This document shows positions 9,062 to 19,071 of a stretch of DNA of 64,000 bases, piece by piece. Both the position numbers and the translations under genes were made by a program. Each line of letters begins with the position of its first letter. Position 1 is the first letter of the stretch. Below the pieces are notes generated by a model. The model did not search any database and was not told where the DNA came from. It saw only the letters and a program-made list of their open reading frames with translations. This stretch comes from an uncultured bacterium (GTDB taxonomy: Bacteria; Cyanobacteriota; Vampirovibrionia; Gastranaerophilales; Gastranaerophilaceae), in NCBI GenBank assembly GCA_902777385.1, contig CACYTP010000003.1:40899-104898 (forward strand), in the 5' to 3' direction.

Positions 9062-10519
9062 TTGAAATTTTATAATAACCTTTTGAAAGGGTTAATTTTA
9101 GGGATTATAATTATACTTACATCCGATATTGCAGGTGCATTTGAATCCAATGCTTCACTTATAAAAGCAGGAGCAAAATTAACTTTATCAGACTGCATAC
9201 AGATAGCTCTGGATAACAGTCCCAACATAAAAAAGGCCGCTTTTAACTACAAAATATCTAAAAATGATGTCAGTTTGGCAAAAACAGCTTTTTTCCCCAC
9301 TATAGGCATAGGAACCGGTTATTACTTTAACGGGAGCTACAACAGAAACAGAGATACTCATTCTAATTATTATAACCTGAGTACAAATCTTAATCAGCTT
9401 ATCTGGAATTTTGGAAAAACCAATTCGCAGATTAAAATGCAAAAATTCAAAAGTATAGCTTCTTTATACACATTTGACAATACTGTACTGGATACTATTT
9501 TTGCGGTAAAAACCAATTATTTTGGGGTACTTGCTGCAAAAGCAGCTATGGATATTAATCGAGCAAATGTACAGATTAATGAAAGAAACTATCAAAGGAC
9601 CAAAGCATTTTTTGATGAAGGTATCCGTTCAAAAATTGATTTAGTGAATGCGGAAGTTTATTTAAGTGATTCAAAAATAAAATATGTTCAGGCAGTCAAA
9701 GCATATCAAAATGCACTGGTAAAACTTAACAACTCAATGTTTGTGGCACACACTCCGGCTTATGAAATAGCAAACACCGAGTTATTCAACTATGATAACA
9801 AAGAAATTCCGGTTAATCTGGATAAAATTTCTGACACAAAAGATTTGAGCAATCCTCCAAAAGCAGTTTCAGACGCAGTTTTAACATCAAGAGTTGAGCA
9901 ATTGGCTATATTAGAAAACTACAAATTTCAACCGTTTAAATATACATTTGAAGAATGCGAACAACTAGCACTTAAAAACAGACCTGATTTAAAAGCTTAT
10001 GAAGCCACATTGGAAGCAATGAAGCAATCGCTGAAATACATTAAAAGAGAATATCTACCTGACATAACGGGTTCTGTAGGATATGGATTCAGAGATCATA
10101 TCAGTACCAATTCAATTAATGCAAGCATCGGTCTGCAAACAAACCTTAATATTGCTCAGGAAAAATTTAAAATTGATAATGGGAAATTACAGATTCAACT
10201 TGCAGAAAATGACATTGAACTGATAAAACAAAATATCTATTTCGATATCCAAAATGCCTATGTAAACATGGTACAACTGGAAGAGGAAATTCCGCTAATG
10301 GCAGTCAAAGTAAGACAAACAAGAGAAAACTTTGAACTTGCCGATGGCAGATATGCCGTTGGACTGGGCGATTATATCGAATTACAGGATGCAAAACAGA
10401 ACTACAATACAGCACAAAATTCTTATGTACAGACCGTATATAACTACAGCGTAGCAAGAGCAAATCTTGAGAGATTGATTGCCCTTCCGCAGCAAATAAC
10501 TATAACCGTAGAGGATTAA
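9062..10519 (+). CDS. TolC-like outer membrane efflux protein
   Basis: Outer-membrane channel of a tripartite exporter. The 485-residue protein has an N-terminal signal peptide (hydrophobic core GLILGIIIILTSDIAGA) and the duplicated outer-membrane-efflux architecture: helix-rich segments around SDCIQIALDNSPNIKKA and FEECEQLALKNRPDLKA begin the two halves, typical of TolC/OprM proteins. The start is a TTG at 9062 behind TTGAGGATA; no better ATG exists. It is the first gene of a six-gene operon and is followed after 4 nt by the adaptor. Confidence 0.92.
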   Translation: MKFYNNLLKGLILGIIIILTSDIAGAFESNASLIKAGAKLTLSDCIQIALDNSPNIKKAAFNYKISKNDVSLAKTAFFPTIGIGTGYYFNGSYNRNRDTHSNYYNLSTNLNQLIWNFGKTNSQIKMQKFKSIASLYTFDNTVLDTIFAVKTNYFGVLAAKAAMDINRANVQINERNYQRTKAFFDEGIRSKIDLVNAEVYLSDSKIKYVQAVKAYQNALVKLNNSMFVAHTPAYEIANTELFNYDNKEIPVNLDKISDTKDLSNPPKAVSDAVLTSRVEQLAILENYKFQPFKYTFEECEQLALKNRPDLKAYEATLEAMKQSLKYIKREYLPDITGSVGYGFRDHISTNSINASIGLQTNLNIAQEKFKIDNGKLQIQLAENDIELIKQNIYFDIQNAYVNMVQLEEEIPLMAVKVRQTRENFELADGRYAVGLGDYIELQDAKQNYNTAQNSYVQTVYNYSVARANLERLIALPQQITITVED

Positions 10520-10523
10520 TTAT

Positions 10524-11696
10524 ATGAATATTAAAAAGAGATATGTAATAACAGCAGCAGTAATTATAGCCATTGTGGGAATTGGGCTTACACATACCCA
10601 CATTAAAACTAAAGTGAAATATGAAACGCAAAAGCTTGATACTTGTACTATTACTCAAGTTGTAGAAGCCTCAGGAACTATTAATCCGGTAAACACAGTC
10701 AGTGTTGGTTCAACTGTATCCGGATTGATTAAAGCAATCTATGTAGACTACAATTCTCAGGTAAAAAAAGGACAGCTGTTAGCACAAATAGATCCTGCAA
10801 ATTTTGAAGCTACCGTTCGCCAGAATGAAGCTCAGATAAACTCGGCAGAAGCAGATTTAGCGAAACTTAATGCCGTTACGGAAATGTCCAGAAAAACTTA
10901 TACAAGATATAAAAACCTTTATGCCAAAAATTTTGTAGCAAAAAGCGAACTGGATCAGGCAGAAAGTGACTATTTGGCAAATCTCGCACAGGTTAAAGCT
11001 GCAAAGGCGAAAATTTCACAACAAAGAGCTACTTACCAGACTGCATTAACAAACCTTGGTTATACAAAGATTATTGCACCTGTTGACGGTACGGTTATTG
11101 CAAGAAAGATTGACCTTGGACAGCCGGTTGCAGCGAGTTTTCAGGCACCTGAACTTTTTACAATAGCTCAAGATTTAACCAAAATGCAGATTGAAGTAAA
11201 CGTTTCAGAAGCTGATATCGGGAAAGTAAAAGAAGGACAAGAGGTTACATACACCCTTGACGGGTATCCTGACAGCGTATTTGACGGCAAAGTAACGCAG
11301 GTAAGATTAGAACCTACAACGGTATCAAATGTTGTAACTTATTCTGTAATTGTAGAAGTAGATAATGAAGATTTAACATTAAAACCGGGAATGACAGCTA
11401 ACGTTTCGATTATAACAAGCAAGAGTCAGGATATACTGTGTGCTCCAACAGTTGCCCTAAAATTTACACCTGATGCAGAAGGGCATACAAAGTATAAGAC
11501 TCAGGGATTATGGATACTTGAAGACAAAAAGCCTAAACGTGTAGATATTGAAACAGGTGCAAGCGATGATACCAGAGTAGAAATTGTATCTTCAAAAGGT
11601 TTAAAAGTTGGGGACAAAGTAATAGTAAGTGCATCTAACGGAAAAAAGAAAAGTAAAGGGGCTAATCAAAGGAGAAAACCGCCGGGTATGTTCTAA
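10524..11696 (+). CDS. MacA/HlyD-type periplasmic adaptor (membrane fusion protein)
   Basis: Links the inner-membrane transporter to the TolC-like channel. It has one N-terminal membrane anchor (about residues 6-25), a split lipoyl domain (VVEASGTINPVNTVSVGSTV... and ...KIIAPVDGTVIARKIDLGQP), an alpha-helical hairpin between the halves, and a beta-barrel region (EGQEVTYTLDGYPD). Length of 390 residues matches MacA. The basic C-terminal tail (GKKKSKGANQRRKPPGMF) is not typical of MacA and may be a lineage trait. The gene neighbours make an ABC-type MacAB-TolC pump most likely. Confidence 0.92.
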   Translation: MNIKKRYVITAAVIIAIVGIGLTHTHIKTKVKYETQKLDTCTITQVVEASGTINPVNTVSVGSTVSGLIKAIYVDYNSQVKKGQLLAQIDPANFEATVRQNEAQINSAEADLAKLNAVTEMSRKTYTRYKNLYAKNFVAKSELDQAESDYLANLAQVKAAKAKISQQRATYQTALTNLGYTKIIAPVDGTVIARKIDLGQPVAASFQAPELFTIAQDLTKMQIEVNVSEADIGKVKEGQEVTYTLDGYPDSVFDGKVTQVRLEPTTVSNVVTYSVIVEVDNEDLTLKPGMTANVSIITSKSQDILCAPTVALKFTPDAEGHTKYKTQGLWILEDKKPKRVDIETGASDDTRVEIVSSKGLKVGDKVIVSASNGKKKSKGANQRRKPPGMF

Positions 11697-11711
11697 AATA
11701 AGGATTTGAAT

Positions 11712-12755
11712 ATGGATATAAATGAAAAAAACTTATACAGACAAAAATTCAAACAAGCATATTATGATATATTACCCAAATTACAAAAACTCGAAAAGCA
11801 AAGAAAAAAGATAGTACTTATAAAATATTTTACTATTATAATTGCACATATAATATACTTTTTTGTAATGAAACTGCTGGGTACTATTTTCCTAAATACA
11901 GGACTAATAATATTTTTCGGAATTCTGTGTTATGCTCCGGTTATTGGAATAGTACTAGCAATAAATTATGGAAAGAAATTTTCTAAAAATGTAAAAAAAG
12001 CTTGCATTTGGCAGCTTATAAAAGCATTTGATTTTATAAATATAGGTATAGATCAAAAATTTTATAAAGAAATAATAGGAGAGTTACACTATCAAGCAGC
12101 AATTGATGACGTGTTTTCCGGATTATACAAAGATGTAAAATTTAATATTGCCGAAGTTTATAACGGAACATCAATGAACAAAGAAGACTGGCATGGAGTT
12201 ATACTTGAAATTCAAATGAATAAAAAAATATCTGATAACATATATATTAAGCCCAAAATGATTAATAATATACTCTTGCTGAATGCTATAATACCAATAC
12301 TACTAATAATAATTTTTCTATACATCAATTTTGTGATAATTGGTGACATGCTGACAATTCTAAATGCAGGTATGTTAGCTCTGTTAATCGTATTTATATT
12401 TTATCTGGTTAATAAAATTTATAATAAGAGAAAAATCAGTTTGGAAAATTCTAATTTTGAAAATAAATTTTACACTGAGTGTGATAATCAGATAGAAGCA
12501 AGATACATTCTTACTCCCGCATTTATGGAAAGATTGAATAATCTAAAGACAGCATTTAAATCCGGCAACTATTGGGTACAAATTACGAGAGGAAAAATAA
12601 AATTTACGTTTGAAACAAAAGATGATTTATTTGAAATTGGGAATATAAAATACAAAATCAATGACATACGACAAGCGGAACAGTTCTTTAATGAAATAAT
12701 GGCAATTACAGATATAATTGATCATTTTAAATTATACGAAAAAACGGGGCTATAA
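11712..12755 (+). CDS. DUF3137-like membrane protein (copy 1)
   Basis: A 347-residue protein with two pairs of hydrophobic segments (about residues 38-95 and 195-240). Its C-terminal EARYILTPAFMERLNNL matches what I remember of the DUF3137 family. The function is unknown. I chose the ATG at 11712 because AAGGA lies 7 nt upstream; a TTG two codons earlier is possible. It sits between adaptor and ATPase genes of the efflux operon, and a paralogue follows the ATPase. A role in assembly or regulation of the exporter is inferred from position only. Confidence 0.75.
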   Translation: MDINEKNLYRQKFKQAYYDILPKLQKLEKQRKKIVLIKYFTIIIAHIIYFFVMKLLGTIFLNTGLIIFFGILCYAPVIGIVLAINYGKKFSKNVKKACIWQLIKAFDFINIGIDQKFYKEIIGELHYQAAIDDVFSGLYKDVKFNIAEVYNGTSMNKEDWHGVILEIQMNKKISDNIYIKPKMINNILLLNAIIPILLIIIFLYINFVIIGDMLTILNAGMLALLIVFIFYLVNKIYNKRKISLENSNFENKFYTECDNQIEARYILTPAFMERLNNLKTAFKSGNYWVQITRGKIKFTFETKDDLFEIGNIKYKINDIRQAEQFFNEIMAITDIIDHFKLYEKTGL

Positions 12756-12757
12756 TT

Positions 12758-13474
12758 ATGCATTTAATAGAAGTAAAAAACGCAATAAAAACATATCAAA
12801 CAGGCGACACAAGTTTCAACGCACTGAATAATGTATCGCTTAACATTGATAAAGGTGAATTTGTTGCAATTATGGGAACGTCAGGTTCAGGAAAATCTAC
12901 TTTTATGAACATGCTTGGAACACTCGACAAACCGACGTCCGGCAGTTATTTTCTTGACGGGGAAGATATGCTGTCAATGGATGCCAATCACCTTGCAATG
13001 GTCAGATGCGAAAAAATAGGTTTTATATTTCAGGGCTTTAACCTTATTTCAAGGACCTCAGCCTTAGATAACGTTTGTTTGCCAATGATATATAAAGGAA
13101 TTCCGGAATCTGAAAGAATTGAACGTGCAAAATGGGCATTAAACATTGTCGGACTTAAAAACAGAGAAGATCACATGCCAAATCAAATGTCCGGCGGACA
13201 ACAACAGCGTGTCGCAATAGCAAGAGCCATAGTTAATGATGCACCATTGATTTTGGCAGATGAACCTACAGGGAATCTTGATACCAGAACCAGTATTGAG
13301 GTTATGGAATTCTTTATTAAACTTAATGAAGAAATGGGTAAAACTATTGTTCTGGTTACTCATGAACCTGATATTGCAGAATACACAAAACGTGTTGTAA
13401 AATTCAAAGACGGAAATATTGTACTTGATATGCCAAAACAAGAATGGCAAAAACACCGAAACAGAGAGACCTAG
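12758..13474 (+). CDS. ABC transporter ATP-binding protein (MacB/LolD type)
   Basis: Cytoplasmic ATPase that powers the MacB-like permease encoded two genes downstream. Walker [10 protein letters not shown] (about residues 40-48), Q-loop in [12 protein letters not shown] signature [13 protein letters not shown], Walker [13 protein letters not shown] and the switch His in LVTHEPD are all present. Length of 238 residues is standard for the MacB/LolD group. In E. coli MacB the ATPase and permease are fused; here they are separate polypeptides, as in many other bacteria. It starts 2 nt after the preceding stop. Confidence 0.95.
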   Translation: MHLIEVKNAIKTYQTGDTSFNALNNVSLNIDKGEFVAIMGTSGSGKSTFMNMLGTLDKPTSGSYFLDGEDMLSMDANHLAMVRCEKIGFIFQGFNLISRTSALDNVCLPMIYKGIPESERIERAKWALNIVGLKNREDHMPNQMSGGQQQRVAIARAIVNDAPLILADEPTGNLDTRTSIEVMEFFIKLNEEMGKTIVLVTHEPDIAEYTKRVVKFKDGNIVLDMPKQEWQKHRNRET

Positions 13475-13520
13475 CACCGTAACATAGAACAAGATATGAC
13501 TATAGGAACTAAAACAGTAT

Positions 13521-14636
13521 ATGGAGTTAACATCAGAAAAATTAAAATCTGACTTTATAAACAAAATAACGGAACGTATGCAAGTTTATGAAAAAGACAG
13601 GATTATCAGATTTTCAAAGCTTGTTATCAGAGAACTTTTTGTATTTTGTGTTTTATTCTTTTTAATTAAGTGTTTTATGATTTGTCTGGATGATTTTGAT
13701 GCCTCATTCTGGTTCGGAGTCATGATATGCAGCGTTATTTATTATTCTTACTATGATATTACACATTCAAATAAACTCTTTAAACAATTTATAAAGTCAA
13801 AGTGTGACAGTATAATTTCAGATTTAATCTATCACGACTGCTATCCCCTGTCCTCTAATATACTGAATAGAAGTAATTTATTCGGATATTTTCAGGATGT
13901 AAATGTAGATGATGGTTTTCGGGGCTCTTATAATACAGTGGAATATCGAATTCTGGAAGCTTTACTTACTGCGAAATCGCCAAAGGGCTTTGATATAAAG
14001 ATATTTAAAGGTTTGATTGTATTGTTTGAATTTAATAAGAAAATACTCAAAGATACTATTATTACCAGAAAAAGGGAGGATAATATACGACAAAATTTAC
14101 ATGGTCTAAACATAAAAAGATTTATGATTCCTTTCAGTTCTATCATTTTATTTATGATAATCTCACTATCTTTTTATAATTCAAAGTTCGATATTCAGGC
14201 TTTTAAATTTGCTTGTATGGTACTACTGCCGGGCTTCTTTTTTATTATATTAATTCTTGTGTTGCCGACTTATATTTTGCATATTATTCAGCAACGGAAA
14301 AAACCAATGACTGATACCCACATGGAAGATATCGTTTTTAATAAGGATTATGTGGTACATACCAATGATAATGTAGAAGCTCGATATTTGATTACTACAT
14401 CATTTATAGAAAGATTTATGAAATTACAAAAAATATTCAAAACCAAAAATATTAAATGCTCATTTTTTGATAATAAAATAATGATTGCAATACCTGCCGG
14501 GAAAGATTTATTTGAATTATGCAGTTTATTTGTACCTTTAAGTAGTACAATATACATAAATCGATTTTATGATGAACTCTCTGAAATACTAAAAGTTATA
14601 GATATATTAAAACTCAATATCAGAACAGGATTATAA
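13521..14636 (+). CDS. DUF3137-like membrane protein (copy 2)
   Basis: Paralogue of the protein encoded at 11712-12755: 371 residues, two pairs of hydrophobic segments (about 30-75 and 210-255) and the same C-terminal signature (NVEARYLITTSFIERFMKL) followed by a soluble domain ending in DLFELC. Function unknown. The ribosome-binding site is weak, so translation may depend on the upstream gene. Identity between the copies looks low outside the signature, so the duplication is old or the genes were recruited separately. Confidence 0.75.
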   Translation: MELTSEKLKSDFINKITERMQVYEKDRIIRFSKLVIRELFVFCVLFFLIKCFMICLDDFDASFWFGVMICSVIYYSYYDITHSNKLFKQFIKSKCDSIISDLIYHDCYPLSSNILNRSNLFGYFQDVNVDDGFRGSYNTVEYRILEALLTAKSPKGFDIKIFKGLIVLFEFNKKILKDTIITRKREDNIRQNLHGLNIKRFMIPFSSIILFMIISLSFYNSKFDIQAFKFACMVLLPGFFFIILILVLPTYILHIIQQRKKPMTDTHMEDIVFNKDYVVHTNDNVEARYLITTSFIERFMKLQKIFKTKNIKCSFFDNKIMIAIPAGKDLFELCSLFVPLSSTIYINRFYDELSEILKVIDILKLNIRTGL

Positions 14637-14657
14637 ATAATATAAAGGGAAAAAACA

Positions 14658-15887
14658 ATGCTTGACTTTAAATCTATATTAAAAATGGCTACTATATCAT
14701 TAAAAATAAATAAAATGCGTTCAATGCTCACGAGTTTAGGTATTATTATCGGAGTCAGTGCGGTTATAATAATGCTTGCAGTGGGTTCAGGAGCGAGTAA
14801 AAAGATTGCTAAAGATATGGAATCTATGGGTTCAAATCTGCTTATGGTAAGATCCGCTTCTGCAAATTCCGGCGGTGTCAGAATGGGTTTTGGAACAAAA
14901 CCGACATTAACGCTAAAAGATGCGGAAGCTATTGAAAAAAATGCCCGTGGAATTTTAGCGGTTGCACCATATTCTTCCGAGAGCAAGCAGTTAACCTATG
15001 GTAACCAAAACTGGTCAACGACAATCGGAGGAACAACTGCATCATATTTATTTATAAGAAATTATGAAATATCAAGCGGCAGAAACTTTGTGCAGGAAGA
15101 TAATAAAAATAATTCTAAAGTAGCAATTATCGGAAACACAGTAGCAACAGAACTTTTTGGTGATGTCGATCCTATAAATAAAACAATGCGTATCGGGAAT
15201 ATTCCTTTTAAAATTATCGGACTGCTAAAAACTAAAGGGCAAAGCGGAATGGGAATGGATCAGGATGACTTGGTATTTATTCCGATTACAACAGCTCAAA
15301 AGAAAGTTTTTGGTACAGATTTTCCGGGTACGGTAAAAATGATAAACGTAAAGGCAACAGACTCTGAAATTTTAGATACAACGCAAGCAGATATTACAGA
15401 AATACTGAAACAACGCCATCATATAGGAAAAACTCAGGAAAATGATTTTGAGATAAGAAACCTTGCAGAAATGCAGGAAACTATAAAATCTTCTGCCAAA
15501 ACAATGTCCATATTACTGGGAGCAATCGCTTCCGTATCTCTTTTGGTTGGCGGAATAGGGATTATGAACATTATGCTTGTATCAGTAACTGAAAGAACAA
15601 AAGAAATAGGTATCAGAATGGCTATCGGGGCAAAAGCAAGCGATATAAGAATACAATTTTTAATAGAATCGTTTTTACTTTCAATCATAGGAGGCATCAT
15701 TGGCGTCATATTTGGCATATTATGCTCGAAAGCCATAGAAACATTCTCGTCAATGAGCATAGCCATATCAGGATTTTCCATAGCCTTATCGCTCGGTTTT
15801 TCAGGTGCTATCGGAGTAATATTCGGATATTATCCTGCATACAAAGCATCTTTACTAAATCCTATAGATGCCCTCAGATACGAGTAG
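14658..15887 (+). CDS. MacB-like ABC transporter permease
   Basis: Inner-membrane permease of the MacB/FtsX superfamily. One transmembrane helix near residues 25-45, a large periplasmic domain (MacB_PCD, about 50-270) and three C-terminal helices (about 280-400) give the typical four-helix layout. The segment GGIGIMNIMLVSVTERTKEI is the conserved FtsX-type signature. Together with the upstream ATPase, adaptor and channel it forms a complete tripartite exporter of peptides, lipids or drugs; the substrate cannot be told from sequence. It closes the operon. Confidence 0.93.
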   Translation: MLDFKSILKMATISLKINKMRSMLTSLGIIIGVSAVIIMLAVGSGASKKIAKDMESMGSNLLMVRSASANSGGVRMGFGTKPTLTLKDAEAIEKNARGILAVAPYSSESKQLTYGNQNWSTTIGGTTASYLFIRNYEISSGRNFVQEDNKNNSKVAIIGNTVATELFGDVDPINKTMRIGNIPFKIIGLLKTKGQSGMGMDQDDLVFIPITTAQKKVFGTDFPGTVKMINVKATDSEILDTTQADITEILKQRHHIGKTQENDFEIRNLAEMQETIKSSAKTMSILLGAIASVSLLVGGIGIMNIMLVSVTERTKEIGIRMAIGAKASDIRIQFLIESFLLSIIGGIIGVIFGILCSKAIETFSSMSIAISGFSIALSLGFSGAIGVIFGYYPAYKASLLNPIDALRYE

Positions 15888-15890
15888 ATT

Positions 15891-16097
15891 TTACCTTTTT
15901 ACATCACAATCTTTAGGGGTATCCGTATCAGGATTACATGCCGCATTAGACGGAATAATTTTTACCTGCAAAGGCTTAGATTTTGTAGTTCTGTAGTAAA
16001 ATATTTTTCTGATTTTTTGAGCAAACGTTAACTCATTAGCATAACAAGCAAAACTATGAAATATTAGTACTAAAAAAATAATAAATAAGCGTTTCAT
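15891..16097 (-). CDS. small secreted protein or lipoprotein
   Basis: A 68-residue protein with a signal peptide (MKRLFIIFLVLIFHSFACYA). The Cys could be a lipobox residue, although HSFAC is not a good consensus, so cleavage by signal peptidase I after YA is also possible. The mature part is basic in the middle and ends in a Cys/Asp-rich tail (NAACNPDTDTPKDCD). I start at the ATG at 16095-16097; upstream residues in the frame are not plausible and a TATAAT box lies 7 nt before it. It converges on the permease gene with 3 nt between stops. Confidence 0.65.
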   Translation of the reverse strand: MKRLFIIFLVLIFHSFACYANELTFAQKIRKIFYYRTTKSKPLQVKIIPSNAACNPDTDTPKDCDVKR

Positions 16098-16104
16098 ACA
16101 AAAT

Positions 16105-16132
16105 ATTATACTACATTTAAAATTGTACGCAA
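16105..16132 (-). promoter_or_regulatory. promoter of the small secreted protein gene
   Basis: On the minus strand TTGCGT (16127-16132), a 16-bp spacer and TATAAT (16105-16110), ending 7 nt before the ATG. This suggests a leaderless or nearly leaderless mRNA. Confidence 0.55.
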
Positions 16133-16176
16133 AAAATTTTTTGTCTTGTTTTTCAATATATATATTGGAGAAATTT

Positions 16177-16587
16177 ATGCATAATTTTAGTATTACATCC
16201 CCACGACAAAGGTTCATACATAAGCACATAAATGCTATGAAAAAATTAACGGAAACACATTTAAACGCTGAAATTTACGCAAAAGACGTTAATTATACAA
16301 TAGCTGAAGAAAAAATGTACAGCTACATGGATAAACAGCTTAAATCAAGTTCTGTAATACTAAAAAGTGCAAAAAAAGCATTCAAATATTACAAGAAAAA
16401 ATATGGACAAGAAGGTGTATCCAAAATTGCAGAAAAATACACCCAATCACTACCGTTTATGAGATTACGGGTTTTTCAGAGATTAATATTTTCAACTGAT
16501 GAGTTATTAGACAGATACGTTGACAATATTGCCGAACTTGTATTAAAAAATCAGAGTGGTGCAAAAATTATAAATATGATAAAATAA
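16177..16587 (+). CDS. hypothetical helical protein
   Basis: A 136-residue, Lys-rich and mostly helical protein (for example KSAKKAFKYYKKKYGQEG). No signal peptide, membrane helix or recognised motif. I use the ATG at 16177 because TTGGAGAAA lies just upstream; the frame opening at 16123 has no ribosome-binding site. It is divergent from the small secreted protein gene and 31 nt upstream of another short gene. Function unknown. Confidence 0.65.
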   Translation: MHNFSITSPRQRFIHKHINAMKKLTETHLNAEIYAKDVNYTIAEEKMYSYMDKQLKSSSVILKSAKKAFKYYKKKYGQEGVSKIAEKYTQSLPFMRLRVFQRLIFSTDELLDRYVDNIAELVLKNQSGAKIINMIK

Positions 16588-16618
16588 ACAACGTTAACAA
16601 AAGAAGAGGATTTTATAT

Positions 16619-16930
16619 ATGTATCAAAATGGAATCAAAATGTTAATCTTAACAGTTTTTGCACTATTATTTGTTGTCGGAGGTTTGTTCTTTGGATTAG
16701 ACGGACAGACAAAACATCCTGACTACTCAGCATGTGAGTTAGGAGATTTGGTCGGAGATGACGTTGAACGCATACAATACGACGGCTATAATCTGGATTA
16801 TCATACTAAAGATTTTACAAATGAGAAAGTAATTAACTTTGCACGCAGATGTATAAATGAAAAAGTATCAAACCAATATGAAATGGATTGCTGCTTAACA
16901 TATAAAATGTATCCGAAATCTTACAGATAG
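16619..16930 (+). CDS. small membrane-anchored protein with Cys-rich tail
   Basis: A 103-residue protein with one N-terminal hydrophobic helix (MLILTVFALLFVVGGLFFGL) and an exported or periplasmic remainder with four Cys, including a CC pair near the end (MDCCLTYKMYP). It may be anchored or cleaved. AAGAAGAGGA precedes the ATG. I do not recognise the family. It converges on glgC. Confidence 0.65.
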   Translation: MYQNGIKMLILTVFALLFVVGGLFFGLDGQTKHPDYSACELGDLVGDDVERIQYDGYNLDYHTKDFTNEKVINFARRCINEKVSNQYEMDCCLTYKMYPKSYR

Positions 16931-16941
16931 ACTTCGGATAC
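16909..16941. terminator. inverted repeat between convergent genes
   Basis: GTATCCGAA (16909-16917) and TTCGGATAC (16933-16941) are perfect complements, with an inner ATCT/AGAT pair. It overlaps the end of the small membrane protein gene and lies before the glgC stop. It has no strong T-run on either side, so it may be a weak bidirectional terminator. Confidence 0.45.
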
Positions 16942-16959
16942 AAAATTTCACTTTTAAAT

Positions 16960-18201
16960 TTAGAGGATGGCACCTTTCGGTACAACAGTCACACCGCCTG
17001 CGGAAACATGAAATCCTCGGCGTTCATCTTCTTCCCTGTTAAAACCTATTCTGGTGTTTGGCGGAATGATAACATTCTTATCAATTATAGCTCGTCTGAT
17101 TTTAGAATATCTGCCAACCTCAACATTTTCCATTAATATACTTTCATAAACCTGAGAATAACTGTTTATTCTAACCTTTGGTGAAAGTACGCATCTGGAT
17201 ATGCTGCCTCCGGAAACAATACACCCTTCTGATACCATAGAGTTAGTTGCCATACCAACCCTGTCACCTTCTTGCCAGATAAATTTTGCAGGTGGGTAAT
17301 TATAATTGAATGTTCTTAATGGCCAATCTTTTGAATAAAGATTTAATTCAGGATTTGCAGACAGTAAATCCATATTTGCCTGCCAATAAGCATCAATACT
17401 ACCTACGTCCCTCCAATAACCTTTTTCCGCATCCGTAATCCCCGGGAATTCATTATTCGCAAAATTGTAAATATATATAGGCTTACCTTCATTTAATAAC
17501 ATAGGAATAACATTTTTACCGAAATCATGATTTGAGTTTTCTAGTTTTGCATCTCTTTCAAGAGCATCGAGCAAAATGTCTTTATTAAATATATAATTCC
17601 CCATAGAAGCAAGACACATATCCGGATTTCCCGGAATAGACTTAGGCTTATATTGAGGTTTTTCGACAAAGTTTGTCAATTTCCAATCATCATCAACTTC
17701 TATAATTCCAAATTCAGATGCCTCTTCAATAGGTATAGGAATTGCCGAGATAGTTAATGCAGCATTCTTATCTTTATGAAAAGCCAGCATTTGAGTTACG
17801 TCCATCTTGTATATGTGGTCACCGCCAAAAATACATACATAATCAGGGTCCTCATCTTTTATGTGAAATATATTCTGATATATTGCATCTGCTGTTCCCT
17901 TATACCAGTCTTGTCCCGTTCGCATTTGTGCAGGAGCTAAATCTACATACTGATTTAAAAACGGAGATAATGCCCAACCTCTTGTAATATGCTTGTTCAG
18001 GGAATCCGATTTATATTGTGTAAGAACTTTAATTTTAAAGAAACCTGAGTTAATAAAATTATTCAATACAAAATCGACAATTCTGTATCTTCCGCCAAAC
18101 GGTACAGCAGGCTTAGCTCTGTCCTGTGTTAAAGGCAACAATCTTCTACCTTCGCCGCCGGCAAGTATCATAACCAAAGCATCATCAATAGACATACTCA
18201 T
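16960..18201 (-). CDS. glgC: glucose-1-phosphate adenylyltransferase
   Basis: Makes ADP-glucose from glucose-1-phosphate and ATP, the committed step of bacterial glycogen synthesis. The nucleotidyltransferase signature [20 protein letters not shown] is at the N-terminus, [11 protein letters not shown] contains the metal-binding Asp, and the substrate-binding VEKP follows. The C-terminal part is a left-handed beta-helix (hexapeptide-like segments around [16 protein letters not shown]). Length of 413 residues is normal. A Shine-Dalgarno AGGAG lies only 3 nt before the first ATG and 9 nt before a second ATG at 18195, so translation may start at the latter. No other glycogen gene is adjacent. Confidence 0.95.
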   Translation of the reverse strand: MSMSIDDALVMILAGGEGRRLLPLTQDRAKPAVPFGGRYRIVDFVLNNFINSGFFKIKVLTQYKSDSLNKHITRGWALSPFLNQYVDLAPAQMRTGQDWYKGTADAIYQNIFHIKDEDPDYVCIFGGDHIYKMDVTQMLAFHKDKNAALTISAIPIPIEEASEFGIIEVDDDWKLTNFVEKPQYKPKSIPGNPDMCLASMGNYIFNKDILLDALERDAKLENSNHDFGKNVIPMLLNEGKPIYIYNFANNEFPGITDAEKGYWRDVGSIDAYWQANMDLLSANPELNLYSKDWPLRTFNYNYPPAKFIWQEGDRVGMATNSMVSEGCIVSGGSISRCVLSPKVRINSYSQVYESILMENVEVGRYSKIRRAIIDKNVIIPPNTRIGFNREEDERRGFHVSAGGVTVVPKGAIL

Positions 18202-18268
18202 AGGCTCCTATATAACATAACCTTATGGCTAAATTATACATGAAATTATAATTTCCCGCAAGTATAAT

Positions 18269-19069
18269 TTATATAGATTGTTTAGATTTTTTATATAATA
18301 TACAAATCCCCGCAACACCAACAATAAACATTATAACTGAAACTATTTGAGCAATTGGAACTCCGAATACATTTAAAGCACTATCAATTCTGACTTGTTC
18401 AATTAGAAATCTAACCGCTCCGTATAACATCAAATACGCAAAAAACGCGATTCCTGAACATTTGTATGATATTTTTTTTATAACAGAAAGTAAAATAAAG
18501 AAAATACATAAATCTAAAATACTTTCATACAGGAATGTCGGATGATAATATTCAACACTTATAAACTCTAAAGGTCTGTGTTCAACAGGAATATAAAGTT
18601 TCCAAGGTAAATTTGTAGGAGAGCCAAAGGCTTCCGAATTAAAGAAATTTCCCCATCTGCCTATACTTTGAGCAATTGCTGTTCCACAGGCGAATACATC
18701 CAATACTTTTAATATACCTAATTTATACTTGTTTGCAAAAACAATCAGCAAAAAGATTCCTAAAAGCAACCCACCATGAATTGATAATCCCCCGCCTCTT
18801 ATATCTAAAATTTCCAACGGATGCTCTGAATAATATGAAAAGTTTAGTAAACAAAAATATAATCTGGCACCTAAAATTCCACCTATCAAGGAATATGCCG
18901 AGAAATCCCATATTTTTTCAGCTAAAGATTTCGAGTAAAAATTTTTATATAGGAAATATGCGGTAATAACACCTGCAAGACAAGCCAAAGCAACTATAAT
19001 ACCATATTTGTATATTGGTATATCATTTGCTATGTAAAAAAGCACATCTCCGGTTGATTGTAAAACCAT
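18269..19069 (-). CDS. lgt: prolipoprotein diacylglyceryl transferase
   Basis: Transfers diacylglycerol from phosphatidylglycerol to the lipobox Cys of prolipoproteins. The Lgt signature GRWGNFFNSEAFG is present, with the H-containing GGGLSIHGGLLLG segment upstream, and about seven transmembrane helices over 266 residues. It starts 2 nt after the stop of the TPR gene, so the two are co-transcribed. The neighbour is itself a likely lipoprotein, that is a substrate of this enzyme. Confidence 0.95.
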   Translation of the reverse strand: MVLQSTGDVLFYIANDIPIYKYGIIVALACLAGVITAYFLYKNFYSKSLAEKIWDFSAYSLIGGILGARLYFCLLNFSYYSEHPLEILDIRGGGLSIHGGLLLGIFLLIVFANKYKLGILKVLDVFACGTAIAQSIGRWGNFFNSEAFGSPTNLPWKLYIPVEHRPLEFISVEYYHPTFLYESILDLCIFFILLSVIKKISYKCSGIAFFAYLMLYGAVRFLIEQVRIDSALNVFGVPIAQIVSVIMFIVGVAGICILYKKSKQSI

Positions 19070-19071
19070 AA

